Below, piece by piece: positions 51,181 to 58,647 of a stretch of DNA of 64,000 nt. This DNA comes from an uncultured Dorea sp. (GTDB lineage: Bacteria > Bacillota_A > Clostridia > Lachnospirales > Lachnospiraceae), in assembly GCA_910578865.1 (NCBI GenBank), contig CAJTRM010000004.1, positions 1-64,000 on the forward strand. The letters run 5' to 3'. Below the pieces are notes generated by a model that was given only the letters and a program-made list of their open reading frames with translations, ran no database searches and was not told where the DNA came from. Within the stretch, counting starts at the first letter, position 1. Each line of letters starts with the position of its first letter. The position numbers and the translations under genes are program-made.

Positions 51181-51972
51181 ATGAATGATTTAGAGATGTA
51201 CAGAGAGCGGCTGAGTCTGTGTGACGATAAGATTATTGACGCTCTGGTTGAGAGAAATGCCATTGTGGAAAAGATTATGGCATACAAGGAGGAGTACGGG
51301 ATGCCAATCCTGCAGCCTCAGCAGGAGGAGAGGCAGAAGGCAAGGCTGGAGGAAAAACTCGACGGTAACAAATATAAAGAAGAAATATATGATGTATTCC
51401 GGCGGATTTTGCGCAATAGCAAAAGAATCCAGGCGAGGAAGCTTTTTGGGTATAATATTGTATTGATTGGATTTATGGGTGCAGGCAAAACGACGATTTC
51501 GGATTACTTAAGCACGGTATTCGCCATGGATATCGTAGAAATGGATCAGGTAATCGCAGAGCGGGAGGAGATGAGCATCCCGGATATTTTTGAGACTTAC
51601 GGGGAGGAATATTTCCGTGACCTTGAGACGGGTCTTCTGATTGAGATGCAGTCCCGGAAGAATTCTGTGATTTCCTGCGGGGGCGGAGCCGCGCTGCGGG
51701 AGCGTAATGTAAACGAGATGAAGAAGAACGGAAGAGTCGTCCTTTTGACGGCGAAGCCGGAGACGATTTATGAGCGTATCAAGGACAGTGACGACAGGCC
51801 GGTATTAAATGGAAGGAAGAATGTCGGGGGAATTGCAGAGCTTATGGAACAGCGCCGTGAGAAATATGAGGCGGCGGCAGATATTGTGATTCATACAGAC
51901 GGCAAAAGCGTACTCCAGGTGTGTGAGGAGCTGGTGCAGCGTTTGACGGAAATGGAAGATGAAAATGTTTGA
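51181..51972 (+). CDS. chorismate mutase-shikimate kinase fusion
   Basis: A 263-residue bifunctional protein. Residues ~1-90 are an AroQ-type helical chorismate mutase (MYRERLSLCDDKIIDALVER, NAIVEKIMAYKEEYG, VFRRILRNSKRIQA); residues ~95-260 are shikimate kinase with the P-loop IGFMGAGKTT, the shikimate site EMDQVIAEREEMSIPDIFE and FRDLE, SCGGGAAL and the lid DRPVL. The enzymes act at different points of the aromatic pathway (shikimate to shikimate-3-phosphate; chorismate to prephenate), so the fusion links early and branch steps. Start ATG 51181 with AAGGAGAAGAGG upstream. It overlaps yqeG by 14 bp, indicating coupling. Confidence 0.92.
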   Translation: MNDLEMYRERLSLCDDKIIDALVERNAIVEKIMAYKEEYGMPILQPQQEERQKARLEEKLDGNKYKEEIYDVFRRILRNSKRIQARKLFGYNIVLIGFMGAGKTTISDYLSTVFAMDIVEMDQVIAEREEMSIPDIFETYGEEYFRDLETGLLIEMQSRKNSVISCGGGAALRERNVNEMKKNGRVVLLTAKPETIYERIKDSDDRPVLNGRKNVGGIAELMEQRREKYEAAADIVIHTDGKSVLQVCEELVQRLTEMEDENV

Positions 51973-52453
51973 GATGTTTTTTCCGGACGAATATGTGGCG
52001 TCCACGTATGTAATTGATTTTGAAAAATTATTTGAAGAGGGGTATCGGGGGCTGATCTTTGATATCGATAATACGCTGGTTCCCCATGGGGCTCCCGCAG
52101 ATGCAAGAGCCGTTTCACTGTTTGAGCGGTTGAGACGGATTGGTTTTTCTGCCTGCCTGATCTCCAATAATCAGGAGCCGAGGGTTAAGATGTTCAATGA
52201 AAAGATCCGGGCAGACTATATTTATAATGCCCACAAACCGTCCACGAAGAATTATTTAAAGGCCATGCAGATCATGGGAACAGACAGGAACAACACGATA
52301 TTTGTAGGCGATCAGCTGTTTACAGATGTCTGGGGGGCGAAACGGACGGGGATCCGCAGCATACTGGTGAAGCCGATCTATCCTAAGGAAGAGATTCAGA
52401 TTGTGCTGAAGCGCTATCTTGAGAAGATTGTGCTGCACTTTTATAAAAAGTAA
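51959..52453 (+). CDS. yqeG: YqeG family HAD-type phosphatase
   Basis: A 164-residue HAD IIIA phosphatase: GLIFDIDNTLVPHG (motif I, nucleophile Asp), ACLISNNQEPRVKMFN, NAHKPSTKNYLKAMQ with the motif III Lys, and TIFVGDQLFTDVWGAKRTG (motif IV). In other Firmicutes YqeG lies beside ribosome-assembly genes; the substrate is unknown. It begins 14 bp inside the upstream fusion gene. Its TAA stop (52451-52453) falls inside the left terminal repeat of the element at 52450-52612, so the element may have supplied the stop. Confidence 0.88.
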   Translation: MKMFEMFFPDEYVASTYVIDFEKLFEEGYRGLIFDIDNTLVPHGAPADARAVSLFERLRRIGFSACLISNNQEPRVKMFNEKIRADYIYNAHKPSTKNYLKAMQIMGTDRNNTIFVGDQLFTDVWGAKRTGIRSILVKPIYPKEEIQIVLKRYLEKIVLHFYKK

Positions 52454-52612
52454 CAGTTCAGCCATAGCCAGTATAACGTGTGAATCATGCTTGCATGAAT
52501 GAACACGTTATATTGGCTATGAGCGGAGCGCCTGATTATGAGCAAAAGGAGTTGCAAAGCAACGAAAAGCACGTAAGTGCGGTTTTGCGAATGGCGTAGG
52601 CTGAACTGTTAC
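52450..52612 (+). repeat. 163-bp structured repetitive element with terminal inverted repeats (MITE- or REP-like)
   Basis: Terminal repeats: GTAACAGTTCAGCCATAGCC (52450-52469) matches the reverse complement of 52593-52612 (GGCGTAGGCTGAACTGTTAC) at 17 of 20 positions. Inside, CATAGCCAGTATAACGTG (52463-52480) pairs with CACGTTATATTGGCTATG (52504-52521). The right half is a three-way junction: GCAAAA (52542-52547) with TTTTGC (52583-52588) encloses GTTGC/GCAAC and GCAC/GTGC hairpins. No open frame. A partial relative of its right end lies at 35656-35685. It looks like a non-autonomous mobile or RNA-encoding repeat; the identity is inferred. Confidence 0.8.
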
Positions 52613-52727
52613 TGTAAGAAGAGCCGCAATGGAAAAAAAGGTTGAAAAAGGGTATAATATATTATAAAATGAAAAGAGTGAAAAGATTGAAGAGTGCGTG
52701 AACGCACGGTTTAAGGAGGATTATATA

Positions 52728-53291
52728 ATGGCAACAAAGTCAGCAGGTGAATTTAGAAATGGCATGACTCTTGAGATTGACGGAAAGGTCTGTCAGGTAA
52801 TTGATTTCATGCATGTAAAACCAGGGAAAGGTGCGGCGTTTGTCCGTGTGAAATTAAAGGATATTATAAACGGCGGTGTGGTTGAGACTACCTTCCGTCC
52901 GACAGAATCTTTCCAGGAAGCGTTTATTGAGAGAAAGAAGATGCAGTATCTGTACAATGACGGAGATCTTTTTTATTTCATGGACAATGAGACCTATGAC
53001 CAGATCGCAGTCAGCGCCGCAGACGTGGGAGACTCTCTGAAGTTTGTAAGGGAAAACGAAGAAGTGAGCGTAAGCTTATATCAGGAGAAGCCTTTTGCAA
53101 TCGAGCCGCCGCTCACAGTAGAATTAGTGGTTACAGAGACCGAGCCCGGATTTAAGGGCAATACAGCTCAGGGCGCAACGAAGCCGGCAATTGTTGAGAC
53201 AGGAGCACAGGTTGCAGTTCCGCTTTTTGTAGAGCAGGGTGAGAAGATTAAGATAGATACCCGTTCCGGTGAATATCTGTCAAGGGCATAG
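52728..53291 (+). CDS. efp: elongation factor P
   Basis: A 187-residue EF-P that relieves ribosome stalling at polyproline. SAGEFRNGMTLEIDGKVCQV and DFMHVKPGKGAAFVRVKLKD with the modifiable lysine loop KPGKGAAF, TFRPTESFQEAFIERKKMQY, then C-terminal OB domains (VTETEPGFKGNTAQGATKPA, FVEQGEKIKIDTRSGEYLSR). Start ATG 52728 with AAGGAGGA; an in-frame start at 52698 is rejected. No modification enzyme gene is nearby. A terminator follows. Confidence 0.97.
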   Translation: MATKSAGEFRNGMTLEIDGKVCQVIDFMHVKPGKGAAFVRVKLKDIINGGVVETTFRPTESFQEAFIERKKMQYLYNDGDLFYFMDNETYDQIAVSAADVGDSLKFVRENEEVSVSLYQEKPFAIEPPLTVELVVTETEPGFKGNTAQGATKPAIVETGAQVAVPLFVEQGEKIKIDTRSGEYLSRA

Positions 53292-53331
53292 GTGTAAAAG
53301 GTATAAGAAAAAATTAATAATTTATCGGGAT

Positions 53332-53361
53332 AAAGGTCTTGCTTTTTTCGCAGGGCCTTTT
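53332..53361 (+). terminator. intrinsic terminator of efp
   Basis: AAAGGTCTTGC, TTTTTTC loop, GCAGGGCCTTT, then TTTAT; an 11-bp stem with two G-T pairs, 40 nt after the stop. Confidence 0.8.
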
Positions 53362-53509
53362 TATAATGAGAGGCACCATAAATATTTTCAAATCTTATTT
53401 CCGCCCGGGTGTCCTGTGCCCGGAGCGGCAACCATTCAGAATGGCAGTGTTCCTGCCGATTTTCAGAGAAACAAATGAAACGCCTGCCTATGGCCTGGAG
53501 AGGAGAATT

Positions 53510-54385
53510 ATGACATTTTGTCAGTTTATACAGGTGATAGAAGCAAAAGTAAAGGAGGAGGTTCAGGAGGATTTTTTAGTTTCCGTCTATAAAGCCAGAA
53601 AGAATAACGGAGTGATAAGGACGGGGCTGATGATTGAGGAAAAAGGGATCAATGTATCCCCGACGATTTATCTGGAAGAATATTATGAGCAGTATCAGTG
53701 CGGGAATTCTTTAGACTATATTGCCTCGGATATCGTGAGTCTCTATTCCAGGATACGGTTTCAGAAACCGTGGAAGAGCGAAGGATTCAGAAGGTATGAG
53801 GATGTGGAGGAAAAGATAGTTTTCCGTCTGATCAACTGCAATGCCAATGAAGAGATGTTGAAGACTGTCCCGTATGTCCCGTATCTGGATCTGGCGATCG
53901 TGTTTTACGTATTGCTTGAAATGGATCCCTGCGGTACGGCATCTATGCTGATTCAGAATATTCATCTGAGCCTGTGGGGGATTACGAAGGAGGAACTGTA
54001 CGGGACGGCTATGGTTCGTACACCGGAGTTACTGCCAAGTGATTTCCGGTCTATGGAATCGGTGATAGAGGAGCTTGCGGATCAGCCTCAGCCCCCGAAA
54101 AAGGGGGAAATGTATGTACTCAGCAATCAGATCCGCAGCTTTGGGGCGGCAGTGATCCTTTATCCGGGAAGGCTCAAACGTGTGGCAGCACTTCTCGGGG
54201 AGAGTTACTACATACTGCCAAGCAGCGTCCACGAAGTGATCATTGTCCCGGAGCGGGAAGTTCCGGGTGTGCCGGTATTGAATGAGATGATAACGGAAAT
54301 TAATGAGATTCATGTAGAGCCCGAGGAAGTGCTGGCCGACCATGCCTATTATTACAGCCACGCATCCGGTGAGCTGATGTTATAG
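53510..54385 (+). CDS. DUF5688 family protein
   Basis: A 291-residue cytoplasmic protein resembling DUF5688, a family common and often multicopy in Lachnospiraceae: MTFCQFIQVIEAKVKEEVQE at the N-terminus, KNNGVIRTGLMIEEKGINVS, PTIYLEEYYEQYQCG, then YVPYLDLAIVFYVLLEMDPC, GTASMLIQNIHLSLWGIT and YYILPSSVHEVIIVPEREVP near the end. Function unknown. Start ATG 53510 behind GGAGAGGAGA. A longer open frame begins at 53339 inside the efp terminator and is not real. Confidence 0.85.
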   Translation: MTFCQFIQVIEAKVKEEVQEDFLVSVYKARKNNGVIRTGLMIEEKGINVSPTIYLEEYYEQYQCGNSLDYIASDIVSLYSRIRFQKPWKSEGFRRYEDVEEKIVFRLINCNANEEMLKTVPYVPYLDLAIVFYVLLEMDPCGTASMLIQNIHLSLWGITKEELYGTAMVRTPELLPSDFRSMESVIEELADQPQPPKKGEMYVLSNQIRSFGAAVILYPGRLKRVAALLGESYYILPSSVHEVIIVPEREVPGVPVLNEMITEINEIHVEPEEVLADHAYYYSHASGELML

Positions 54386-54560
54386 CTTTTCACTGAGGCA
54401 GGCTGAAGGGTATCTGATGTTGTGACAGCCCATATATTTCACTTCAGGACACCCGGCGTGTGTGAACCGTAACATAATATCGCAAAATTATTGCAAAAAT
54501 GAATGAAATGTTGACAGCATTTCCTTTACTTTGTGGGGAAAATATGTTAATATAACAAAT

Positions 54561-54588
54561 GCAGTTTCAGATAATCATCTGAAACTGC
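54561..54588 (+). other. perfect hairpin directly upstream of tRNA-Arg
   Basis: GCAGTTTCAGAT, AATC loop, ATCTGAAACTGC: 12 perfect pairs ending 3 nt before the tRNA. There is no T-run, so it is not a simple terminator; it may be a processing site or operator for the tRNA transcript. Confidence 0.6.
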
Positions 54589-54591
54589 TAT

Positions 54592-54663
54592 GCACCCGTA
54601 GCTCAGGGGATAGAGCACCGCCCTCCGGAGGCGGGAGCGGCGGTTCGAATCCGCCCGGGTGTG
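54592..54663 (+). tRNA. tRNA-Arg (anticodon CCG)
   Basis: Complete cloverleaf: acceptor GCACCCG/CGGGTGT (one G-U at the end), D stem GCTC/GAGC, anticodon stem CCGCC/GGCGG with loop CTCCGGA giving anticodon CCG (reads CGG), T stem GGCGG/CCGCC with TTCGAAT loop. No CCA is encoded next to it. A rare-codon arginine tRNA. Confidence 0.95.
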
Positions 54664-54701
54664 TACCTTGAAAATATGTGCTTATAATGTGGAGGTAGCC
54701 T

Positions 54702-55334
54702 ATGGAAAGAACGAAAAAAGACTGCCCGGCAAAGAGCAGGAAATACAGGCATGCTGTAATTTTACTTTCCTGTATGGTTCTGATACTGACAGTGGGCATT
54801 GTCGGATTTGGGCTTACCAGAGAAAAAACACAGAAAAAAGCACAAAAGATAAACGTAGCCGACACAGAGGCGAAAAATGTATGGTGTGAAAGTGAGCGGG
54901 TTAATGCCTTAAAACTTTCGGAAGACCAGGAGATAAACAGTATCATAGATCAGTACTATAAGGAACTGGCGCAAGAAAAGGGGTTCGTTGAAGCCTATAA
55001 TAATATTAAGGTTTATACGAAAAACGGACTGTATAAGGATACATATGTGGCATTTGCCAGATATGGGATGAAGATCAAAGATATTTATACAGAGGTGCCG
55101 GGCCTGGAAACTTTATTCGTGGAAAAGGATGGGACAAGCGGAGAGTACCGGATCAATAAAGAAGAACTGGATGATCAGACAGGGAAATATATTGAATCTG
55201 TTGCAAAGCATAAAGATGTGCAGTCGCTTCTTACGCAAGGCAGAGATGATTATAAAAAAGCTGTGGAGTCGGATGCTTTGCTGCGGGAAGCACTTATAGA
55301 CCTTAAGAATGCGTATGATTCTCCTAATAGTTGA
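54702..55334 (+). CDS. membrane-anchored protein of unknown function
   Basis: A 210-residue protein with a basic N-terminus (ERTKKDCPAKSRKYRH), one membrane helix (~18-38, HAVILLSCMVLILTVGIVGFG) and an extracellular region. The latter is largely helical-beta and recalls NTF2/SnoaL-like folds (EDQEINSIIDQYYKELAQEK, VEAYNNIKVYTKNGLYKDTY, YTEVPGLETLFVEKDG), but I cannot name a family with confidence. It starts at ATG 54702, 38 bp after the tRNA, with GTGGAGGTAG upstream. A terminator follows at 55350. Confidence 0.7.
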   Translation: MERTKKDCPAKSRKYRHAVILLSCMVLILTVGIVGFGLTREKTQKKAQKINVADTEAKNVWCESERVNALKLSEDQEINSIIDQYYKELAQEKGFVEAYNNIKVYTKNGLYKDTYVAFARYGMKIKDIYTEVPGLETLFVEKDGTSGEYRINKEELDDQTGKYIESVAKHKDVQSLLTQGRDDYKKAVESDALLREALIDLKNAYDSPNS

Positions 55335-55349
55335 ATATGAATGACAAAG

Positions 55350-55383
55350 AACCAGATCTCTGGAAGCAGGGATCTGGTTTTTC
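55350..55383 (+). terminator. intrinsic terminator
   Basis: ACCAGATC and GATCTGGT around TCTGGAAGCAGG, then TTTTTCTT, just after the preceding gene. Confidence 0.85.
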
Positions 55384-55413
55384 TTAATAGATTTTACACG
55401 TTTTTATCACAGT

Positions 55414-55442
55414 TTGAACACAATTATGGCTTAGACTACATA
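55414..55442 (+). promoter_or_regulatory. possible promoter of htrA
   Basis: TTGAAC (55414-55419), 17-bp spacer, TACATA (55437-55442), 38 bp before the htrA start. Confidence 0.4.
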
Positions 55443-55480
55443 CATACAAAAAATAAAAGTTGCGAAAGGAGCAATGATTT

Positions 55481-56719
55481 ATGGAAAATCAATATACTTA
55501 TTATACACCGGAACCAAGCGGCCCTGAACTAAAGCAGAGGAAAAAGCGGGAGGTACCCCGTCTGGTAAAGACGATCTGCCTGGCTCTTGTGTTTGGAATC
55601 GTGGCCAGCGCTGCGTTTCAGGCAAGTAATATGGTGGCGGGCAAATTCCTTAAAACTTCTGAAGCAAAGGAAGTGAAAGAGGTAGATCCTGTAGAGAGCA
55701 CTAAGTTATCCGCAGATTCAAAAAGTGAGGCGACTTCTGATATTGCCGAGATCGCAGAGAAGGTGATGCCGTCTGTTGTTTCCATCACAAATATGAGTGT
55801 ACAGCAGGTGCAGAGTTTCTTCGGAGGGGTTCAGGAAAGAGAGAATAAAAGTGTAGGTTCCGGTATTATTATCGCACAGAACGATTCGGAGCTTCTGATA
55901 ATTACGAACAACCATGTTGTGCAGCAAAATCAGGCACTGACGGTTTCCTTCATTGACGAGGAAAGTGTAGAGGCTCAGGTGAAAGGCACTGACGCAGCCA
56001 AGGATCTGGCAGTGGTCGCTGTAAAATTAAGTAATATTAAGGATTCAACGAGAGAAAAGATCAAAGTGGCAAGTGTCGGGAATTCTGACAGCCTGAAGGT
56101 TGGCGAACCGGTAGTGGCTATCGGTAATGCACTTGGATATGGACAGTCTGTAACTTCCGGAATTATCTCTGCGATGGGACGCCAGCTGGATGGAATCGAC
56201 GCACAGCTGATCCAGACAGACGCAGCTATTAATCCCGGGAACAGCGGCGGTGCGCTTTTAAATGCGAAAGGAGAGGTGATCGGGATCAACACCGCAAAAG
56301 TTGCAACAGACACGGTGGAGGGAATGGGCTATGCTATCCCTGTCACAAGTGTAAGCAGTGTCATTGAGAATCTGATGAACAGGGAGACGAGAACAAAGGT
56401 GGCAGACGGGGAGCAGGGCTATCTCGGAATAGAAGGAGTTGATGTGACCTCTGACAGTGCCGATATGTACAATATGCCTACAGGTGTATATGTTGCCAAT
56501 GTGACCTCCGGAGGCGGGGCCAAAGAGGCAGGTCTTACGAAAGGTTCTATCATTACGGAACTGAATGGGATTACAATTAACAGTATGACAACATTAAAAG
56601 AACAGCTTCAGTATTACAGAGCCGGAGAGACGGTTGAGGTGACGGTGCAGATTATCGATACAAAAGGAGATTACCGTCAGGAAACAGTAGAGATCACTCT
56701 CGGGAAAAAACCACAATAA
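55481..56719 (+). CDS. htrA: HtrA/DegP family serine protease with PDZ domain
   Basis: A 412-residue, membrane-anchored quality-control protease. One membrane segment at ~29-50 (RLVKTICLALVFGIVASAAF), a trypsin-like domain with catalytic His in IITNNHVVQQNQ, Asp in DAAKDLAVVAVKL and Ser in TDAAINPGNSGGALLNAKGE, and one PDZ domain at ~310-400 (MPTGVYVANVTSGGGAKEAG, LTKGSIITELNGITI). The active site faces outside the cell. Start ATG 55481 with GAAAGGAG upstream. Family members handle secretion stress and are often CssRS-controlled; no such site is seen. Confidence 0.95.
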   Translation: MENQYTYYTPEPSGPELKQRKKREVPRLVKTICLALVFGIVASAAFQASNMVAGKFLKTSEAKEVKEVDPVESTKLSADSKSEATSDIAEIAEKVMPSVVSITNMSVQQVQSFFGGVQERENKSVGSGIIIAQNDSELLIITNNHVVQQNQALTVSFIDEESVEAQVKGTDAAKDLAVVAVKLSNIKDSTREKIKVASVGNSDSLKVGEPVVAIGNALGYGQSVTSGIISAMGRQLDGIDAQLIQTDAAINPGNSGGALLNAKGEVIGINTAKVATDTVEGMGYAIPVTSVSSVIENLMNRETRTKVADGEQGYLGIEGVDVTSDSADMYNMPTGVYVANVTSGGGAKEAGLTKGSIITELNGITINSMTTLKEQLQYYRAGETVEVTVQIIDTKGDYRQETVEITLGKKPQ

Positions 56720-56722
56720 CTT

Positions 56723-56751
56723 TTGCCATTTCCTTATTTTTGTAGTATAAT
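56723..56751 (+). promoter_or_regulatory. promoter of the zinc-ribbon membrane protein gene
   Basis: TTGCCA (56723-56728), 17-bp spacer, TATAAT (56746-56751), with about 99 nt of leader before the start, containing the hairpin at 56769-56812. Confidence 0.6.
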
Positions 56752-56768
56752 AGGAGCCAGGATTGATA

Positions 56769-56812
56769 CCCTTAGTGTACAAGAGGCCGCGGGGCTTTCT
56801 GTACACTGAGGG
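56769..56812 (+). other. long leader hairpin
   Basis: CCCTTAGTGTACA pairs with TGTACACTGAGGG (one T-G pair), with inner GGCC/GGGC pairing. It forms most of the 5' leader of the next gene and has no T-run. Confidence 0.5.
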
Positions 56813-56849
56813 CAGTTAAGATTACGATATGAGGAGGCATACAATACAA

Positions 56850-57230
56850 ATGAAATGTCCGATATGCGGTCAGCAGCTGCGGCCGGGAAAAAAAGATCCA
56901 AACTACCTGTTATGCTACAATTGTAAAAAGAAGTTTAAAGCACCTCAGGAGAAAGCGCCTGAAGAAACGGAGCAGAAATATTCTAATATTCCGCCGAAAC
57001 ATGTAAGGAAGAAACGTGAAGACGAGATGCGAAAGGCATATGATGAACTTCTTTCTGTTGAAGACGGGAAGAAGAAAAAGAAAAGTTCATCATCCAAGCC
57101 TAAGAAAAGAGAAGAGTATGAATACGATGATGTGTATGATGATGAACCAATGTCCAAGGCGCCGATCATTATCCTTGGAATTGCGATTATTGTTGTGGGA
57201 GCAGTGATCGCATACATGTTATTAAAATAA
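56850..57230 (+). CDS. zinc-ribbon protein with C-terminal membrane anchor
   Basis: A 126-residue protein. The N-terminal zinc ribbon is CPICGQQLRPGKKDPNYLLC followed by YNCKKKF (CxxC...CxxC); the middle is highly charged (KHVRKKREDEMRKAYDELLS, KKKKKSSSSKPKKREEYEYD); one membrane helix is at the very end (~103-123, APIIILGIAIIVVGAVIAYM). Tail-anchored topology would put the zinc ribbon in the cytoplasm. Start ATG 56850, behind GAGGAGG; an ATG at 56829 overlaps that site. Function unknown. Confidence 0.75.
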   Translation: MKCPICGQQLRPGKKDPNYLLCYNCKKKFKAPQEKAPEETEQKYSNIPPKHVRKKREDEMRKAYDELLSVEDGKKKKKSSSSKPKKREEYEYDDVYDDEPMSKAPIIILGIAIIVVGAVIAYMLLK

Positions 57231-57243
57231 GAGGGACAGATCA

Positions 57244-57280
57244 AAAGATCAGGATGCAAAAAAGGCATCCTGATCTTTTT
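57244..57280 (+). terminator. intrinsic terminator
   Basis: AAAGATCAGGATGC and GCATCCTGATCTTT with an AAAAAAG loop, then TTGCG; stem of 14 bp. Confidence 0.9.
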
Positions 57281-57307
57281 GCGTACTGCACAGAAACAGA
57301 CCGTCAG

Positions 57308-57335
57308 GCACAATCTCCTTTTTTTTTCATACTAT
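57308..57335 (+). promoter_or_regulatory. candidate sigma-E promoter of cotJABC
   Basis: CATACTAT (57328-57335) agrees with the sigma-E -10 CATACAnT, with GCACAAT 13 bp upstream as a weak -35. Mother-cell sigma-E drives cotJ in B. subtilis. Confidence 0.45.
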
Positions 57336-57368
57336 AGTAGTGCAAATATATAAAAAGGAGAATGTAAG

Positions 57369-57671
57369 ATGCCGAATTATCGTTGCAATTCGTCTGAGGC
57401 TATGAGATGTAACCACAACGGTCCGCGGGGAATGGGCATGCAGAGACAGATGCCTATGCAGAACCGTGAGCCGGCGGGGTGTGAGAGAAAAGAAACCTGT
57501 TGTGATGACAGGACGGAATACGATGAACTTAGTGGAATGCCGCTTGCAATGGCATATGTACCGTGGCAGGAATGGCGTGCATTGTATGAAGCAGAAAAGG
57601 GATTCCACTGCGGAACTATCTTTGCTGAACTGAATAAACCGTTTATGGGGACAGGAGGCTGCCTGAGATGA
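57369..57671 (+). CDS. cotJA: spore coat-associated protein CotJA
   Basis: A 100-residue protein. The C-terminal CotJA domain reads GMPLAMAYVPWQEWRALYEA and GFHCGTIFAELNKPFMGTGG; the first half is a Met/Arg/Asn-rich, Cys-containing tail (QRQMPMQNREPAGC) probably special to Clostridia. CotJA is part of the inner coat. The stop overlaps the ATG of cotJB by 4 bp (ATGA), so the pair is coupled. Start ATG 57369 follows AAAAGGAG. Confidence 0.92.
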   Translation: MPNYRCNSSEAMRCNHNGPRGMGMQRQMPMQNREPAGCERKETCCDDRTEYDELSGMPLAMAYVPWQEWRALYEAEKGFHCGTIFAELNKPFMGTGGCLR

Positions 57672-57937
57672 CAGAGAACAGATTATCACGCAGAGAATTA
57701 ATGGAATGGATCAATGTTGTCAGTTTTGCGGTGGATGATGTAAAGCTGTTTTTAGATACACATCCGTGTAATGCAGAAGCATTGGAATATTTTGACGAAT
57801 TTAAGAAGCAGCGGGTACAGGCGCTGCGGGAATATGCAAAAAGTTACGGCCCGCTTACTCTTGATACTGCAGCAAGCAGCTGTGACAGGTGGAAATGGGT
57901 GAATGAGCCATGGCCGTGGCAGGAAGGGGGATGTTAA
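57668..57937 (+). CDS. cotJB: spore coat protein CotJB
   Basis: An 89-residue CotJB protein: LSRRELMEWINVVSFAVDDV, LFLDTHPCNAEALEYFDEFK, KSYGPLTLDTAASSCDRWKW and VNEPWPWQEGGC. It is needed with CotJA/CotJC in the spore coat of B. subtilis. The ATG overlaps the cotJA stop and the gene ends 3 bp before cotJC. Confidence 0.94.
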   Translation: MTENRLSRRELMEWINVVSFAVDDVKLFLDTHPCNAEALEYFDEFKKQRVQALREYAKSYGPLTLDTAASSCDRWKWVNEPWPWQEGGC

Positions 57938-57940
57938 TAT

Positions 57941-58555
57941 ATGTGGAATTATGAAAAGAGATTGCAGCATCCGGTCCGGATTACGCATACAAATCCGAAG
58001 ATTGCACAGATTATTATTACACAGTTTGGCGGACCTGACGGTGAGCTTGCTGCCTCCATGCGTTATCTTTCACAAAGATACACTATGCCTTACCGGGAGG
58101 TGACAGGAATCCTGACGGATATCGGTACGGAGGAACTTGCACATATGGAGATGATCTGTGCGATTGTTTATCAGCTTACAAAGGATATGTCCATGGAGGA
58201 GCTGGAACGCTCAGGATTTGACAAATATTATGTAGACCACACGCTGGCGCTGTGGCCGCAGGCGGCGAGCGGTGCTCCGTGGACGGCAACATACTTCCAG
58301 TCCAAAGGAGATCCGATTACAGATCTGCATGAGGATATGGCAGCAGAACAGAAGGCAAGAACTACTTATGACAATATTCTTCGCCTTGTAAAAGATCCGG
58401 AGGTCTGCGAACCGATCCGTTTCTTAAGAGAACGTGAAATTGTTCATTATCAGAGATTCGGTGAATCCTTAAGACTTGTACAGGAAAAACTGGACAGCAA
58501 AAACTTCTATGCTTTTAACCCTGAGTTTGACATTAAGGCATGTGGAAATAAGTAA
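57941..58555 (+). CDS. cotJC: spore coat protein CotJC (manganese catalase family)
   Basis: A 204-residue ferritin-like di-manganese catalase-family protein of the spore coat. Metal-ligand motifs: QIIITQFGGPDGELAASMRY, TDIGTEELAHMEMICAIVYQ (E and H ligands), DLHEDMAAEQKARTTYDNIL and EREIVHYQRFGESLRLV with the last E/H pair. It could remove peroxide in the mother cell or spore. It ends the cotJABC operon, which was translationally linked throughout. Confidence 0.95.
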   Translation: MWNYEKRLQHPVRITHTNPKIAQIIITQFGGPDGELAASMRYLSQRYTMPYREVTGILTDIGTEELAHMEMICAIVYQLTKDMSMEELERSGFDKYYVDHTLALWPQAASGAPWTATYFQSKGDPITDLHEDMAAEQKARTTYDNILRLVKDPEVCEPIRFLREREIVHYQRFGESLRLVQEKLDSKNFYAFNPEFDIKACGNK

Positions 58556-58561
58556 GTTTTG

Positions 58562-58597
58562 AGGGGGCGGATTTTCTGCCCCTTCTGCTTGTTTTTT
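58562..58597 (+). terminator. terminator after cotJC
   Basis: GGGGC ... GCCCC hairpin with ATTTTCT-type loop just past the stop, then CTTGTTTTTTT. Short stem. Confidence 0.55.
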
Positions 58598-58599
58598 TG

Positions 58600-58629
58600 T
58601 TGACAGTTTCCTGAGATTTGTGTTATACT
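58600..58629 (+). promoter_or_regulatory. promoter of the ZTP riboswitch-pflB unit
   Basis: TTGACA (58600-58605), 18-bp spacer, TATACT (58624-58629). The riboswitch RNA begins about 18 bp downstream. Confidence 0.75.
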
Positions 58630-58647
58630 GCGGACAGTGACAAGAAA

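Noticed and set aside
53339..53509. N-terminal extension of the DUF5688 protein
   Set aside because: The extension is translated from the efp terminator; a good ribosome binding site precedes 53510.
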